Shown here piece after piece: positions 15,250-24,760 of a stretch of 39,412 bases of DNA. Position 1 is the stretch's first letter; each line of letters opens with the position of its first letter. The DNA is taken from positions 1 through 39,412 of the forward strand of contig JAEUII010000391.1 of NCBI GenBank assembly GCA_016795145.1. The letters run 5' to 3'. A program made the translations under genes and the position numbers. Origin of the DNA: Planctomycetaceae bacterium (GTDB lineage: Bacteria > Planctomycetota > Planctomycetia > Planctomycetales > Planctomycetaceae). Below the pieces are notes generated by a model. It was not told the origin of the DNA, did no database searches, and saw only the letters and a list, made by a program, of their open reading frames with translations.

Positions 15250-18166
15250 ACGAAAACTCGCTTGAGTTCAGAAGGACGAGGCACACATCGGCCAGGGCGT
15301 GGACGCGCGAGTCACAGTCTTTGGGTTGGATATCCGGAACAAAATCCTCCATCGAGTAAAGATGTTCTTCGAACGTAAAACGCTCCCCCGTGTTCTCCTC
15401 GATCGCTTCCCTTGTGATCTTCGTCGGCAGCCTTCGGAAGCGAACAGCAGCATCGGAGTTTCCCGCTGATTCATTCCAGTGTTTCAGGCACGCGTGCTTT
15501 TCATCACTCGTCGGATTCCGTCCGAGGGTACGCTGAAAACAAAGTTGAATGGCCTTCTCGTCGTCTTCATTTGCCTGTTTCCAAACACGATCGGCCAGGA
15601 CCAGAGCACGTGTGTAACTGTCCTGGCTATTGAACAGACTTAAGACCTGAGGAGTCACAACACTGACATCGCGACGTTCACATGAAAAGTCCGGCGAAGG
15701 CTGATTGAAGACTTCCATGGCGGGATCGGCCAGTCCGCGGAGTCGCAGCGCGTAGATGCTGCGACGATGGCGTTGTGCCGGAAGTGGATTGGGAGTCCAT
15801 GCGGCCGCGAATGTTCCCATCACCTGACGCGGCTGCAATGCCACGTCAATGTTGATTTCGGGGCGATTCGGAATTCCACCGATCTCGGTGTTGAGTTCGC
15901 CAGTGGCAACAAGCATGGAATCTCGCAGTTCTTCAGCCGACAAACGACGGCTTCGAAAAACTGCATACGACGTCAGCTCAGGGTCAAGTTGCTGCACTTG
16001 CTTTGCGTCCGGATGCAGGCCGGAGCGTCGGTAGGCTCTCGTCAGCATGATTTGCCGGTGAAGCGCCTTGATCGACCAGTTGTTGTCGATCAGCGATTGA
16101 GCGAGCACATCCAGTAGCTCCGAGTGTGTTGGCCTGCGACCTGTGCTTCCAAAGTTATTCGGATTGCCGGCCAGGGGAATTCCGAAATGCCACATCCAGA
16201 TTCGATTCGCAATGACTCGTGCCGTCAGAGGATTCCGATCGTCTGCGATCCATTGTGCCAGGGCAAGGCGCCGACCGGACAGAGCGGATGGGATTTGGGC
16301 CGTGACCGATTTCACGACAGAGAGTGCCGCCGGCTGGATGGGCACACTTCGAGAAAACGGATCGCCGCCCGTTAGGATGCAGGTCTGTTCCAGCTCTCCG
16401 GCCAAAAGGTTCTGCGGCATTCGATACGGTGTGTTGATGGATCGGACATCCGGCGTATGACCGTTGTACACAGCGTGAGCCCACGGTTCGTATCGATCCA
16501 GTTCCCATTCGAGCCGTTCGAGTCCCTTGCGAGCAATACGTTCCAGCCCCAGCTGCTCTGGCGTAAGTCCGACCAGCTTTGGAGGAAACGTGTCTTCCGG
16601 CACACCAGCTTTCAACAGTGACTGACGGGCCTGATTGAAGACGTCACTGCGAGCAGTTCGGACTTTGCTGTTCCTGTTCGACTCTTTTCCAGAGTTCTCC
16701 AGTCGCTTTCGCACCGACGCAATTGTCTCATTCCATTGCTGAGCATCTCTGCCCTGATCGCGAAACCACTGGTCAGCGTTTTTCAGAAGGGCCTCATCCA
16801 GTGTTTCCAGCGAGGCCAGATAATCGGCCTGCCGTCGCAGCAGATATCTTCGCTCTTCGAAGCCGCTTTGATTCTCTTCCCGCAGGAACGGAACATACCG
16901 CTCGGCCAGTTGAGTTGTCGCAAAGACCGACTGCAGGGCGTAATAGTCGCGTGTCGGGATTGGATCAAACTTGTGATCATGACATCGCGCGCATTGAAGG
17001 GGCTGAGCAAGAAAAGTCTCACCGACACTGTTGGTCACATCATCAAGGAATCGCTGCCGGGCGATCTGCGCCACTTCCATCCCGGTCAGTTCCCAGGGAC
17101 CCATGCGAAGAAAGCCTGTCGCAATTTGAGACTCCGGATCGTCGGGCGAAAGTTCATCCCCCGCAATCTGCTCCACTATGAACTGGTCGAATGGCTTATC
17201 CGTGTTGAATGACCGGACAACATAGTCCCGGTAGCGCCACGCGCTGCCTCGTTCATAGTCATTCGAAAAGCCCGCCGAATCCGCATAGCGAACGACATCC
17301 AGCCAGTGTTGTGCCATTCGTTCGCCATAATGAGGACTCGCCAGCAGGCGATCGATCAGTTGCGGCACGGCCGACTCCGGATCCGCATTGAAGGCTCGTT
17401 GGAACTCCTGAAGATCGTGAACGGAAGGTGGAAGTCCCAGCAAGTCAAACGACGCACGGCGAAGAAGAGTTTCCGCTTCGGCCGAAGGCGCCACGATCAG
17501 GCCTTCAGGAACCTTCTGTTCGATCAGTGCATCGATCGTTTGAGGTGCGGTGACGCTCAGATGCCCGACGTTCAATGACTGCCAGGCCCACAGAGCTTCC
17601 TTCGGGTATCGACGCTGGTTCCATGCTTCGTTCAGTCCGGCACTGGTCGCGATCGTGACACCATCTTCATCAGACCACGCATGGGATTTCATCTTGAGGA
17701 CATGAGCCATCCGTGGTTGATCAGGCCACGGCGTACCTTCCTGGATCCATTGCGAGATCCATTCGAGTTCGGTCGGTGTCAGTCTCTCGGCCTCCTTGGG
17801 AGGCATTGCTGACCAGTCAGCGGAACCCCTCGAGACCGCTTTGAGCAAGGGACTCTGTGCAGGGTTCCCCCGGACGATCAACGGATGTCCTGAGTCGCCG
17901 CCCTTCAGTGCGATTTCACTACGAAGATCAAGTCCACCTTCGGGAGGCCCCTGTTGCAGTCCGTGACAGCCAAGGCACCTGGACTGAAAAATCGGGAACA
18001 CGCGGCGAACGAAGAGTTCCTCAGCGGCTGTTATCTTCGGCTGCTCATCCGAACCACTTGCGACAACCACTGCAGGAGCAATGGCGTCGAACGCGGCCAG
18101 GACGACTGAGCACACAAGTCCAGCGAGCAGAATCGGTACAAGGAACTGCCGCTGGCTGTGGGTCAT
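15239..18166 (-). CDS. PSCyt1-DUF1549-DUF1553 exported haem protein, partner of DUF1501
   Basis: 975 aa from ATG 18166. A hydrophobic signal/anchor (about 8-35) precedes the planctomycete cytochrome-c-like domain (haem motif CLGCH, 64-68; MPPKEAERLTPTE). Next come DUF1549 with the second CxxCH (CARCHDHKFDP, from Cys392) and DUF1553 in the last 350 residues (DDRNPLTARVIANRIWMWHFG, NFGSTGRRPTHSELLD, NNWSIKALHRQIMLT). I prefer 18166 because GGAG sits seven bases before it; an ATG at 18196 would overlap the zinc-ribbon gene. This is the common compact architecture, without the long insert of the 8809 protein. It is 13 bases downstream of the zinc-ribbon gene and overlaps the DUF1501 gene by 11. 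Confidence 0.94.
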   Translation of the reverse strand: MTHSQRQFLVPILLAGLVCSVVLAAFDAIAPAVVVASGSDEQPKITAAEELFVRRVFPIFQSRCLGCHGLQQGPPEGGLDLRSEIALKGGDSGHPLIVRGNPAQSPLLKAVSRGSADWSAMPPKEAERLTPTELEWISQWIQEGTPWPDQPRMAHVLKMKSHAWSDEDGVTIATSAGLNEAWNQRRYPKEALWAWQSLNVGHLSVTAPQTIDALIEQKVPEGLIVAPSAEAETLLRRASFDLLGLPPSVHDLQEFQRAFNADPESAVPQLIDRLLASPHYGERMAQHWLDVVRYADSAGFSNDYERGSAWRYRDYVVRSFNTDKPFDQFIVEQIAGDELSPDDPESQIATGFLRMGPWELTGMEVAQIARQRFLDDVTNSVGETFLAQPLQCARCHDHKFDPIPTRDYYALQSVFATTQLAERYVPFLREENQSGFEERRYLLRRQADYLASLETLDEALLKNADQWFRDQGRDAQQWNETIASVRKRLENSGKESNRNSKVRTARSDVFNQARQSLLKAGVPEDTFPPKLVGLTPEQLGLERIARKGLERLEWELDRYEPWAHAVYNGHTPDVRSINTPYRMPQNLLAGELEQTCILTGGDPFSRSVPIQPAALSVVKSVTAQIPSALSGRRLALAQWIADDRNPLTARVIANRIWMWHFGIPLAGNPNNFGSTGRRPTHSELLDVLAQSLIDNNWSIKALHRQIMLTRAYRRSGLHPDAKQVQQLDPELTSYAVFRSRRLSAEELRDSMLVATGELNTEIGGIPNRPEINIDVALQPRQVMGTFAAAWTPNPLPAQRHRRSIYALRLRGLADPAMEVFNQPSPDFSCERRDVSVVTPQVLSLFNSQDSYTRALVLADRVWKQANEDDEKAIQLCFQRTLGRNPTSDEKHACLKHWNESAGNSDAAVRFRRLPTKITREAIEENTGERFTFEEHLYSMEDFVPDIQPKDCDSRVHALADVCLVLLNSSEFSYVE

Positions 18167-18179
18167 CCTGTGACTCCGC

Positions 18180-18608
18180 CTATTGGGGATCGGCAACGAG
18201 CTGAATGTGTCCGCTGCAGTGCTTGCAGACGACCTTGTAACCCATGTACTTCATTCCGGCTCGAATCTCTTCCTTACAGTGTGGACACGGCATGTAAGCC
18301 GCCTTGATACCCACTGTGTTGTCGTACGCAAATGGCTGGTTGCAGTGTTTGCACTGAACCTTCGCGCCTTTGTACTTACTGTGGATCCGAAGCTCTTCCT
18401 TGCAGCCAGGGCAGATGACGTAATGACCTTTTGGTGATGCGGCAGCGATCACGGCAAGCTCCGGCAAAGGAACAAAGGTTGGAATTTCAATGCTGTCTTC
18501 TGTCAGTTCCGAATTCAGCAGAGCGCGACAGGTGCGACAATGAACAACTTTGGGCGGCATATCATCGCCACACTGTGGACAGGGTCCGCCTGGCCATGCT
18601 CCGTTCAT
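18180..18608 (-). CDS. Multi-zinc-ribbon protein with three CxxC...CxxC modules
   Basis: 142 aa from ATG 18608, which has GAGG eight bases ahead; a GTG at 18686 would add 26 residues. Six CxxC pairs make three zinc ribbons: CPQC/CRTC, then two very similar modules, CPGCKEELR...CKHC and CPHCKEEIR...CKHC. In the last two the spacing and the K-Y-x-G-x-K-V-x-C-K-H-C string are repeated, which points to an internal duplication. No signal peptide or catalytic domain is visible. Zinc ribbons of this sort bind nucleic acid or protein partners. Sitting 13 bases upstream of the PSCyt gene, it is likely in the same transcript. Its role there is unknown. Confidence 0.82.
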   Translation of the reverse strand: MNGAWPGGPCPQCGDDMPPKVVHCRTCRALLNSELTEDSIEIPTFVPLPELAVIAAASPKGHYVICPGCKEELRIHSKYKGAKVQCKHCNQPFAYDNTVGIKAAYMPCPHCKEEIRAGMKYMGYKVVCKHCSGHIQLVADPQ

Positions 18609-18822
18609 GACTGGTGCCTCGATTGAGGATTCTTGATCCAACGCGGACGTGGTGACGAAATCTGGTGGCTGGACATCAAAACCCACGTCCTGGTTCCGAC
18701 ACTCAGCGGTGGACTCGTCAAACAGCCTGGCCCTGCGTTTTGACGAGTCTCTGGATGGTAATCGCTGACAGGGTGAATCGTGAGCCAGAATTTGTCAGAA
18801 ATCTCGCAGCATTTCGCAGGAA

Positions 18823-20076
18823 TCAGCGTGCTTTGATCGCCATGACCTGGTGGAAGGTGTGAATGTACAGATGTCCGTTTGCCACAGCAGGGGTGGAATG
18901 ACAGTCGTCGCCAAGCTTCGTTCTTCCAAGCTCTTTGAATTCCGGCCCTGCTTTCAAGACGACCACAACGCCATCTTCTGTCACACAGTACAGGCGATCT
19001 TCGATGCAAATGGGAGATCCGCTGAAGGCTCCGTCAATGCGTTCCGACCAGACTTCCTTGCCGGTTTGAGCATCCAGGCACACCATGATTCCCTTGTCAC
19101 CCCACAGGAACAGCAAACCTTCGCGAGCGACGAGGCAGGGAACATAGGGCAGCATCGTTTTTCGTTCGTAGACAATTCGCCTGTCGGACGGGACGCTGGG
19201 ATCGGTCTGGATCGCCGCGAAGTACTTGCCGTTTCCGCCTTCTCCACATGTCGCGAAAACAAGGCCGTCCGCTACGATTGGCGATGCGACGGTTCTCATT
19301 GGAAGTTTCGGCGTTTGCCAGTTCAGTTTCCCGCTCAGCAAATCGAAACTAGTTACGCCACTCGCTTCGCTGATGCAGATCAGCTGCTTCTTGTTGCCTT
19401 CACCCGGCACGACCAGCGGTGTCGAATACGAGGTCTTTCCAGGAGTCCGTTCCACAATCCACGCGGTCTCTCCACTGGATGCATTCAACGCGATGATCGA
19501 ACTGTTCCCGACCTGGTCATTTGGAATGATCAGCAGCCCGTCGCTCAGGATCGGAGATACGCCCAGGCCATGTTCGCTTTCATAGCTGCCCAGGTCTTTG
19601 TGCCAAAGTTCCTGTCCTTCAAAGTTCCACGCCCATGCCTGTTGTTTGGTGCCATCAGCAAACAGGCAGATGATTCGTTCGCCGTCAGTGACCGGTGTGC
19701 TGGACGCCCAGCTGTTCTTGAGGTGCTTCTTGCTTTCATCAAGCTTGATCGACACTTTCCATTGCTGAGCCCCTGTGTCGGCATTCAGGCAGTAGAGAAA
19801 TCGATCCGAACCGCCTTCGGTCGCGGTCGTCACAAACAGTGACTTACCCCAAACAACCGGCGACGAATGTCCAACTTCCGGAAGCGTCACTTTCCACGCA
19901 TACTCGGAGTCAGTCCAGGTGACCGGAATGCCGCTTTGACTGCTGACGCCAGAACCACTCTCGCCGCGGAATCGTGGCCAGTTGTCTTCGGCGAAACTGC
20001 TGACTTCGCAGGCCACGATGCAACAAAGGATCAGCAGTCTTCCCACGGGGATATTTGCAGTTAGAAGCGACAGCAC
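18823..20076 (-). CDS. Secreted PQQ-type beta-propeller protein (BamB-like repeats)
   Basis: 417 aa with a signal peptide (about 11-29, ending SSFA|EDNWP). The mature protein opens with WPRFRGESGSG, the usual start of planctomycete PQQ-like propellers, and is built of repeated blades with the pattern A-x-x-G-x-x-x-W (LNADTGAQQWKV, LNASSGETAWIV, LLSGKLNWQT, LDAQTGKEVWSE). These propellers resemble quinoprotein dehydrogenases and BamB. I see no catalytic residues, so binding or scaffolding outside the cytoplasm is more likely than enzyme activity. The GTG at 20076 is preceded by GGAAGG at good distance; a GTG at 20046 is an alternative. The zinc-ribbon gene follows after about 140-215 bases. 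Confidence 0.9.
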   Translation of the reverse strand: MLSLLTANIPVGRLLILCCIVACEVSSFAEDNWPRFRGESGSGVSSQSGIPVTWTDSEYAWKVTLPEVGHSSPVVWGKSLFVTTATEGGSDRFLYCLNADTGAQQWKVSIKLDESKKHLKNSWASSTPVTDGERIICLFADGTKQQAWAWNFEGQELWHKDLGSYESEHGLGVSPILSDGLLIIPNDQVGNSSIIALNASSGETAWIVERTPGKTSYSTPLVVPGEGNKKQLICISEASGVTSFDLLSGKLNWQTPKLPMRTVASPIVADGLVFATCGEGGNGKYFAAIQTDPSVPSDRRIVYERKTMLPYVPCLVAREGLLFLWGDKGIMVCLDAQTGKEVWSERIDGAFSGSPICIEDRLYCVTEDGVVVVLKAGPEFKELGRTKLGDDCHSTPAVANGHLYIHTFHQVMAIKAR

Positions 20077-20281
20077 TGGAATCGCCTTCCATTAACAATT
20101 TCGAAATCGCTCATTGTCCGTGCGAAAGTTATAACGCGGACGCTGCCCCAATGACAACTCGCCGAGACCTGTCAGGACTATGGCACTCAACCGGAAGTGC
20201 CTGCTTCGATTGGGGCAACGGAGCAGCGTTGGTACTCTGCACATCGAACATTCGACGAAAACTCGAGCGGGAGACGAGCTG

Positions 20282-22285
20282 ATGATGCAGATAACGACTC
20301 GACAGCTGGCTGGTGTGATCTTCCTGGTTGCGATGGTTTATGGGGCAACGGCTGCAGCGTTCGATGAGTTGCAGTGCCTGACGCCTCATGAAAGAGCGGC
20401 GGCGAGTCTGTATTCACAACTCCAGCAACGCGCGTTTGCGGCATTGGAACACAGAGAGGCTGAGTTCGCTGCGCTGAAATCTGCGGAGGATGTGCGGGCC
20501 TGGGCGAAGAAACGACGAGAGTTCTTTTTGAACCAGCTTGGAGGACTTCCGGAACGGACTCCTTTGAATGCTCAAACGGTACGAACCATCCCTGCGGACG
20601 GGTACCGAATTGAGTGCGTCATCTTTGAAAGTCGGCCCGGACATCACGTGACGGGCAACCTCTACCTTCCCGAAAGCAATGTTTCGGTTCCTGCTGTCGT
20701 GGTTTCCAGCGGTCACAGCCGCACGGCGAAAACAGCCGACTACAACCAGAGATTCGCTTTGTGCATGGTGCGTCTCGGCATTGCGGCTCTGTGTTTTGAT
20801 CCGATCGGACAGGGAGAGCGATCACAGGTCCTCAACGAAGAGCACGAACCCGAACATGCCGGGACAACGACAGAACATTTCCTGGTTGGAATTGGGGCCA
20901 CTCTGGTGGGTCGGAATACAGCGTCCTATCGATTGTGGGATGCCATGCGGTCGATCGACTATGTTTGCAGCCGCCCTGAGATTGACCCGACACGGATTGG
21001 TTTTACGGGCTGTTCCGGTGGCGGAACTATGACAAGTTACGTGATGGCCCTGGATGATCGAGTCATCTGTGCGGCACCCGCATGTTATCTGACCACATTT
21101 CGAAGACTCATTGAGACCATTGGTCCTCAGGATGCGGAGCAAAACATCTTCGGTCAGATTGCGTTTGGTCTGGATCATCCAGACTACGTAATTCTGCGAG
21201 GCCCGAAGCCAACGCTGATCAGTTCGACGACTCAGGACTTCTTCGACATCGATGGATCGTGGCAGACATTTCGCGAGGCCAAACGAGTTTACGGGATTCT
21301 TGGTGCACCAGAACGAGTGGATCTTGTTGAGATCGAAGGGACTCATGGAGTTCAGCCGCAGAACCTCGCCACGATCGGACACTGGATGCAGCGGTGGCTT
21401 TTGAACAAACATGAGGCGGTATCGATTCGCGAATATCCGGTGCGCAAGCCTGAAGAACTGCTGTGCACTGAGCACGGACAGGTTCTGAATCTGGGGGGTG
21501 AGAAATCCGTGTTTGATCTGAACGCGGACTACGCTGCGACTCTAAGAGCTGAGCGGCAAAAACAGTGGAGTTCTCTGACTGCAGAACAACAGCGCGAACA
21601 GATTCATTCGCTGCTAAAACTCCGTCGCATTGACGAAAGAAAGCCACCACGATGGGAAGATCGAGGACGAGTGAACAGATCAACTTATCACATTGATCGA
21701 CTCGTTCTGCATACCGATCAGGGGCACATCATTCCCGGTTTGACCTATCATCCCGTGATCCCGTCCGATGAAGCGTATCTTTATCTGCACGATGGCGGAA
21801 AGGCGGCTGCCGGTAAGCCGGATGGTGCCATCGAGAAGTTGGTGGGCGACGGTTTCGCGGTCGTTTCTGTGGATCTCCGAAACCAGGGAGAGCTGGCAGA
21901 CGGAAAAGCCGATCCACTCCTGACCGACTGGAAGACATACAGCCTGGCATATCTGCTGGGCGATTCCATCCTTTCGTATCGCGTTGAAGACGCACTGAAT
22001 GCCGGTGACTTCGTTGCCTACTACCAGAAGGACCGTGCGAAGCCTCGAAAGGTGCACCTGGTCGCCGAAGGTGCGGCGTGCATCACTGCTCTCCATGCCG
22101 CCGCAATGCAACCGGGCCTGTTCGCCTCGGTGACATTGAAGTCCGGCCCGAAATCATGGGAATCGCTCATGAAAGAAAAACACCCCGTCGGGCAGCTGGA
22201 TTCAATCGTTCACGGAGTTCTGAAGACGTACGACCTGCCGGATCTCGTCGAACTGATTGGTTCAGATCGAGTGAAATTCGAATAG
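20282..22285 (+). CDS. Secreted two-lobed alpha/beta hydrolase, acetyl-xylan-esterase type
   Basis: 667 aa from ATG 20282 (GGAG eight bases before; a second ATG follows directly), with a signal peptide ending about residue 26. The first lobe has strand-loop VVSSGHSRTAK, LCFDPIGQGERS, and the nucleophile elbow G-C-S-G-G with Ser245. EGTHGVQPQN probably carries the catalytic His. This matches planctomycete acetyl-xylan-esterase-like hydrolases, which remove acetyl groups from polysaccharides. The second lobe repeats the fold (YLYLHDGGKAA, VVSVDLRNQGEL) but has HLVAEGAAC where the elbow should be, so it lacks a serine nucleophile. The substrate is inferred only from family likeness. The gene is divergent from the PQQ gene, with about 205 bases between. 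Confidence 0.88.
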   Translation: MMQITTRQLAGVIFLVAMVYGATAAAFDELQCLTPHERAAASLYSQLQQRAFAALEHREAEFAALKSAEDVRAWAKKRREFFLNQLGGLPERTPLNAQTVRTIPADGYRIECVIFESRPGHHVTGNLYLPESNVSVPAVVVSSGHSRTAKTADYNQRFALCMVRLGIAALCFDPIGQGERSQVLNEEHEPEHAGTTTEHFLVGIGATLVGRNTASYRLWDAMRSIDYVCSRPEIDPTRIGFTGCSGGGTMTSYVMALDDRVICAAPACYLTTFRRLIETIGPQDAEQNIFGQIAFGLDHPDYVILRGPKPTLISSTTQDFFDIDGSWQTFREAKRVYGILGAPERVDLVEIEGTHGVQPQNLATIGHWMQRWLLNKHEAVSIREYPVRKPEELLCTEHGQVLNLGGEKSVFDLNADYAATLRAERQKQWSSLTAEQQREQIHSLLKLRRIDERKPPRWEDRGRVNRSTYHIDRLVLHTDQGHIIPGLTYHPVIPSDEAYLYLHDGGKAAAGKPDGAIEKLVGDGFAVVSVDLRNQGELADGKADPLLTDWKTYSLAYLLGDSILSYRVEDALNAGDFVAYYQKDRAKPRKVHLVAEGAACITALHAAAMQPGLFASVTLKSGPKSWESLMKEKHPVGQLDSIVHGVLKTYDLPDLVELIGSDRVKFE

Positions 22286-22496
22286 CATCAATGGAGCAGA
22301 ATTCGAGGACATTGGCGCTGGCGAAGGTACTGCACTCCACAACCGCCGTCGTGCTTGACGACCTCATTCATGGTGAGGCACATTGATTTAGACGTCATTG
22401 TGACGTGGGCTGTTATGTCGGCATTCAGTGTGAGCGTTTGGTTGCGATTCAGGCCCGACAGGCCGTCACAACCCCTGTCAGTGTGCGTTTGGGAGA

Positions 22497-22547
22497 AACC
22501 CCTCATCCGGCCTGTCGGCCACCTTCTCCCCTTGCCAGGGGCGAAGG
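22497..22547. repeat. REP-like inverted repeat in a convergent spacer
   Basis: CCTCATCCGGCC with GGCC-tgtc-GGCC, then arms CCTTCTCCCC (22522-22531) and GGGGCGAAGG (22538-22547) around a six-base loop, with one mismatch. Sequences of the form 'CCCTCATCCGGCC...CCTTCTCCCC' are a widespread intergenic repeat type in many bacteria. It sits just before the rpsA terminator hairpin. Confidence 0.6.
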
Positions 22548-22554
22548 ACTGTTC

Positions 22555-22585
22555 AAAAAAAAGGGGAAGGCGATTCGCCTTCCCC
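22555..22585 (-). terminator. Intrinsic terminator of rpsA
   Basis: On the minus strand, a GC-rich hairpin (GGGGAAGGCGA and its complement, 22563-22585, extendable by flanking A/T pairs) is followed at once by eight T (22562 to 22555). It lies about 47 bases after the rpsA stop codon. On the plus strand the T-run is weaker and interrupted, so it mainly serves rpsA, though it could also stop transcripts from the esterase side. Confidence 0.88.
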
Positions 22586-22631
22586 TTTGGGTTTTTGGTT
22601 GTGATCAGCGAGCTGGCTCGCGTGTCACCAA

Positions 22632-24413
22632 TTACTTCTCTTCGCCACCGCCAAGGCTGAACAGCGGACCTGAGCCTGAGCCCATGCCACCCTTCAGTTC
22701 TTCGCGAGGCTTTGCTGGAGCCTGGCCCTGGCCTGCGGCTGAGCTGTCGGTTGCTTCAGAAGCTTCCGAAGTTTCCTTCGTCGTTTCTGTCTTGCGGCTC
22801 AGGCCGATCTTACGTTCGCCAGTGTCGACTCGCAGGATTCGAACTTCCAGCTCCTGTCCGACGGACACGAGATTTTCAGGATGCTCGACCTTGTGGTCGG
22901 CCAGTTCAGAAACATGCAGCAGGCCTTCGAGGTCGTCTTCCAGCTGGACGAAGACACCGAAGTTGGTGATCTTCGTAACCTTGCCGGTGACGGTCTTGCC
23001 TGGAGCATACTTCTCCGGGATTCGTGTTTCCCATGGGTCTTCGGCCAGCTGCTTCAGACCAAGTGCGATACGGCGTCGGTCTTCGTCGACTGACAGAATC
23101 TGACACTCGATCGGATCACCCTTCTTCAGGATTTCGTTGGCATGAGACACCTTGCGGGTCCATGACATGTCGCTGATGTGAAGAAGTCCGTCAACGCCTT
23201 CCTGCAGTTCAACAAACGCACCGTAGTTGGTGAGGTTGCGAACTGTGCCTTTGACGATAGAACCGACTGGGTACTTGGCTGCAACTTCGTCCCATGGGTT
23301 GGGCTGAGTCTGCTTCATGCCCAGCGAAATCTCCTGCTTATCCTCGTTGATTCCAAGCACCATCACTTCGACCTTGTCGCCAATTGCAACAAGTTCGCTT
23401 GGATGATTGACTCGGCGAGTCCATGACATTTCGCTGATGTGCACGAGGCCTTCGATGCCGTCTTCCAGCTTCACGAACGCACCGTAAGACAGCACGTTGA
23501 CGACTTCGCCCTGGACCTTGGAGCCCACTGGGTACTTGGAGCTGATGTTTGCCCATGGGCTTGCAGACTTCTGCTTCAGGCCCAGTGCAATCTTTTCTTT
23601 GTCGTAATCAATGTTCAGGACCATGACTTCGATTTCGTCATCGATCTTGACCATTTCAGTTGGGTGACTGATACGTCCCCAGCTCATGTCGGTAATGTGC
23701 AGAAGACCATCGATACCACCGAGGTCGACGAATGCACCGAAGTCCGCGATGTTCTTGACTGTGCCCTTGCGAACCTGCCCGATCTGCAGATTGGAGAGCA
23801 GAGTCTTCTTCATCTTCTCGCGCTCTTCTTCGATCAGACGGCGGCGAGACACAACGATGTTGCGTCGAGCTTCGTCGATCTTCAGAATCATGCACTCGAT
23901 TTCCTGGCCGATGTATTCTGCAATATCGTTCGGACGTCGAATATCGACCTGGCTGGCTGGCAGGAACACGTTGACACCGATGTTCAGCAGCAGACCGCCC
24001 TTGATCTTGCGAATGACCTGGCCCTTAACGATATCGCCTTCCTTGTGGGTGCTGATGATCTTTTCCCACTCGCGGCGACGGTCAGCCTTACGCTTCGACA
24101 GAACGATCAGGCCGATTGAGTCTTCGAACTCTTCCAGTTCGACTTCAATCTTCTGACCAACTTCCGGAGGTGGCTCGAGATCGTCCCATTCATCTCGCTG
24201 GACGACGCCTTCGCTCTTATAGCCGATGTCAACAACCACTTCTTCGTTGTCAACTCGAACGATCGTCCCTGTCAGGATCTGATTCAGGTCGTACGCCTGA
24301 GCTTCCTGATGGTAAATGTCTTCTTCAGCAAAATCGGGGAACGACGCTGCAATCACTGCGTCAAGTTCCGCCTCATCAATGTGAAATTCTCTCAAAAGGT
24401 GACGATCGACCAT
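22632..24413 (-). CDS. rpsA: 30S ribosomal protein S1
   Basis: 593 aa from ATG 24413 (MVDRHLLREFHIDEAELDAV). Six S1 RNA-binding domains follow. The first two are the divergent ribosome-anchoring type (GTIVRVDNEEVVVDIGYKSEGVV; KGQVIRKIKGGLLLNIGVNVFLP). The next four are classic (GAFVDLGGIDGLLHITDMSW, GAFVKLEDGIEGLVHISEMSW, GAFVELQEGVDGLLHISDMSW, GVFVQLEDDLEGLLHVSEL). The C-terminal 50 residues are a low-complexity Ser/Thr/Glu then Gly-rich tail. S1 brings mRNA to the small subunit during initiation. The frame stays open for 86 codons upstream of 24413, but that stretch is not S1-like, so 24413 is preferred. Confidence 0.95.
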   Translation of the reverse strand: MVDRHLLREFHIDEAELDAVIAASFPDFAEEDIYHQEAQAYDLNQILTGTIVRVDNEEVVVDIGYKSEGVVQRDEWDDLEPPPEVGQKIEVELEEFEDSIGLIVLSKRKADRRREWEKIISTHKEGDIVKGQVIRKIKGGLLLNIGVNVFLPASQVDIRRPNDIAEYIGQEIECMILKIDEARRNIVVSRRRLIEEEREKMKKTLLSNLQIGQVRKGTVKNIADFGAFVDLGGIDGLLHITDMSWGRISHPTEMVKIDDEIEVMVLNIDYDKEKIALGLKQKSASPWANISSKYPVGSKVQGEVVNVLSYGAFVKLEDGIEGLVHISEMSWTRRVNHPSELVAIGDKVEVMVLGINEDKQEISLGMKQTQPNPWDEVAAKYPVGSIVKGTVRNLTNYGAFVELQEGVDGLLHISDMSWTRKVSHANEILKKGDPIECQILSVDEDRRRIALGLKQLAEDPWETRIPEKYAPGKTVTGKVTKITNFGVFVQLEDDLEGLLHVSELADHKVEHPENLVSVGQELEVRILRVDTGERKIGLSRKTETTKETSEASEATDSSAAGQGQAPAKPREELKGGMGSGSGPLFSLGGGEEK

Positions 24414-24760
24414 TCCAATATCCTGCCTAAAACGTGCGACGCAGCCCTGGTAAACCAGTTCGCGACACGGAGTTAAGGGCCTTGTGACCTGCCGCCTCAG
24501 CACTCGCTGAAGCCACTTTTGGCGCAGCCACGGGAAACGCAGCATGATAAGGGGACATTTTCGGCAAGTCCAGCCGAGCCTCCGCAATGCGATTGCCATT
24601 TGGACCCGTTTCCCAGTTGCCCCTCCTGCCACAGAGGTGGGCGACCGGCATTTATCGGTACATTTGGACACCTTTAGCCTCTGCTAGTTCGTTTTTCAGT
24701 CGATGCCGCGGTCTGCTACAGTGAAGGTGTCTGCTCCTTCTTAACCCTTTTGGATCATCC
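24414..24760. other. rpsA leader and divergent promoter region
   Basis: 347 bases between rpsA and the DUF885 gene. On the minus strand the rpsA frame runs open to 24671 without a stop, which may be chance in GC-rich DNA. I see no clear promoter hexamers for rpsA. On the plus strand a weak pair (TTTTCA, 18 bases, TACAGT) lies upstream of 24761. Confidence 0.4.

Larger units (their letters stand above)
22286..22631. other. Convergent spacer between the esterase and rpsA
   Basis: 346 bases without a gene. It contains the REP-like inverted repeat (22497-22547) and the rpsA terminator (22555-22585). The first 200 bases show no recognisable element. Confidence 0.6.

Noticed and set aside
18850..19842. 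A 330-codon plus-strand frame inside the PQQ propeller gene
   Set aside because: It is the antisense shadow of a clearly real propeller gene and has no domain.
23439..24119. A 226-codon plus-strand frame within rpsA
   Set aside because: Antisense shadow of conserved S1 repeats.
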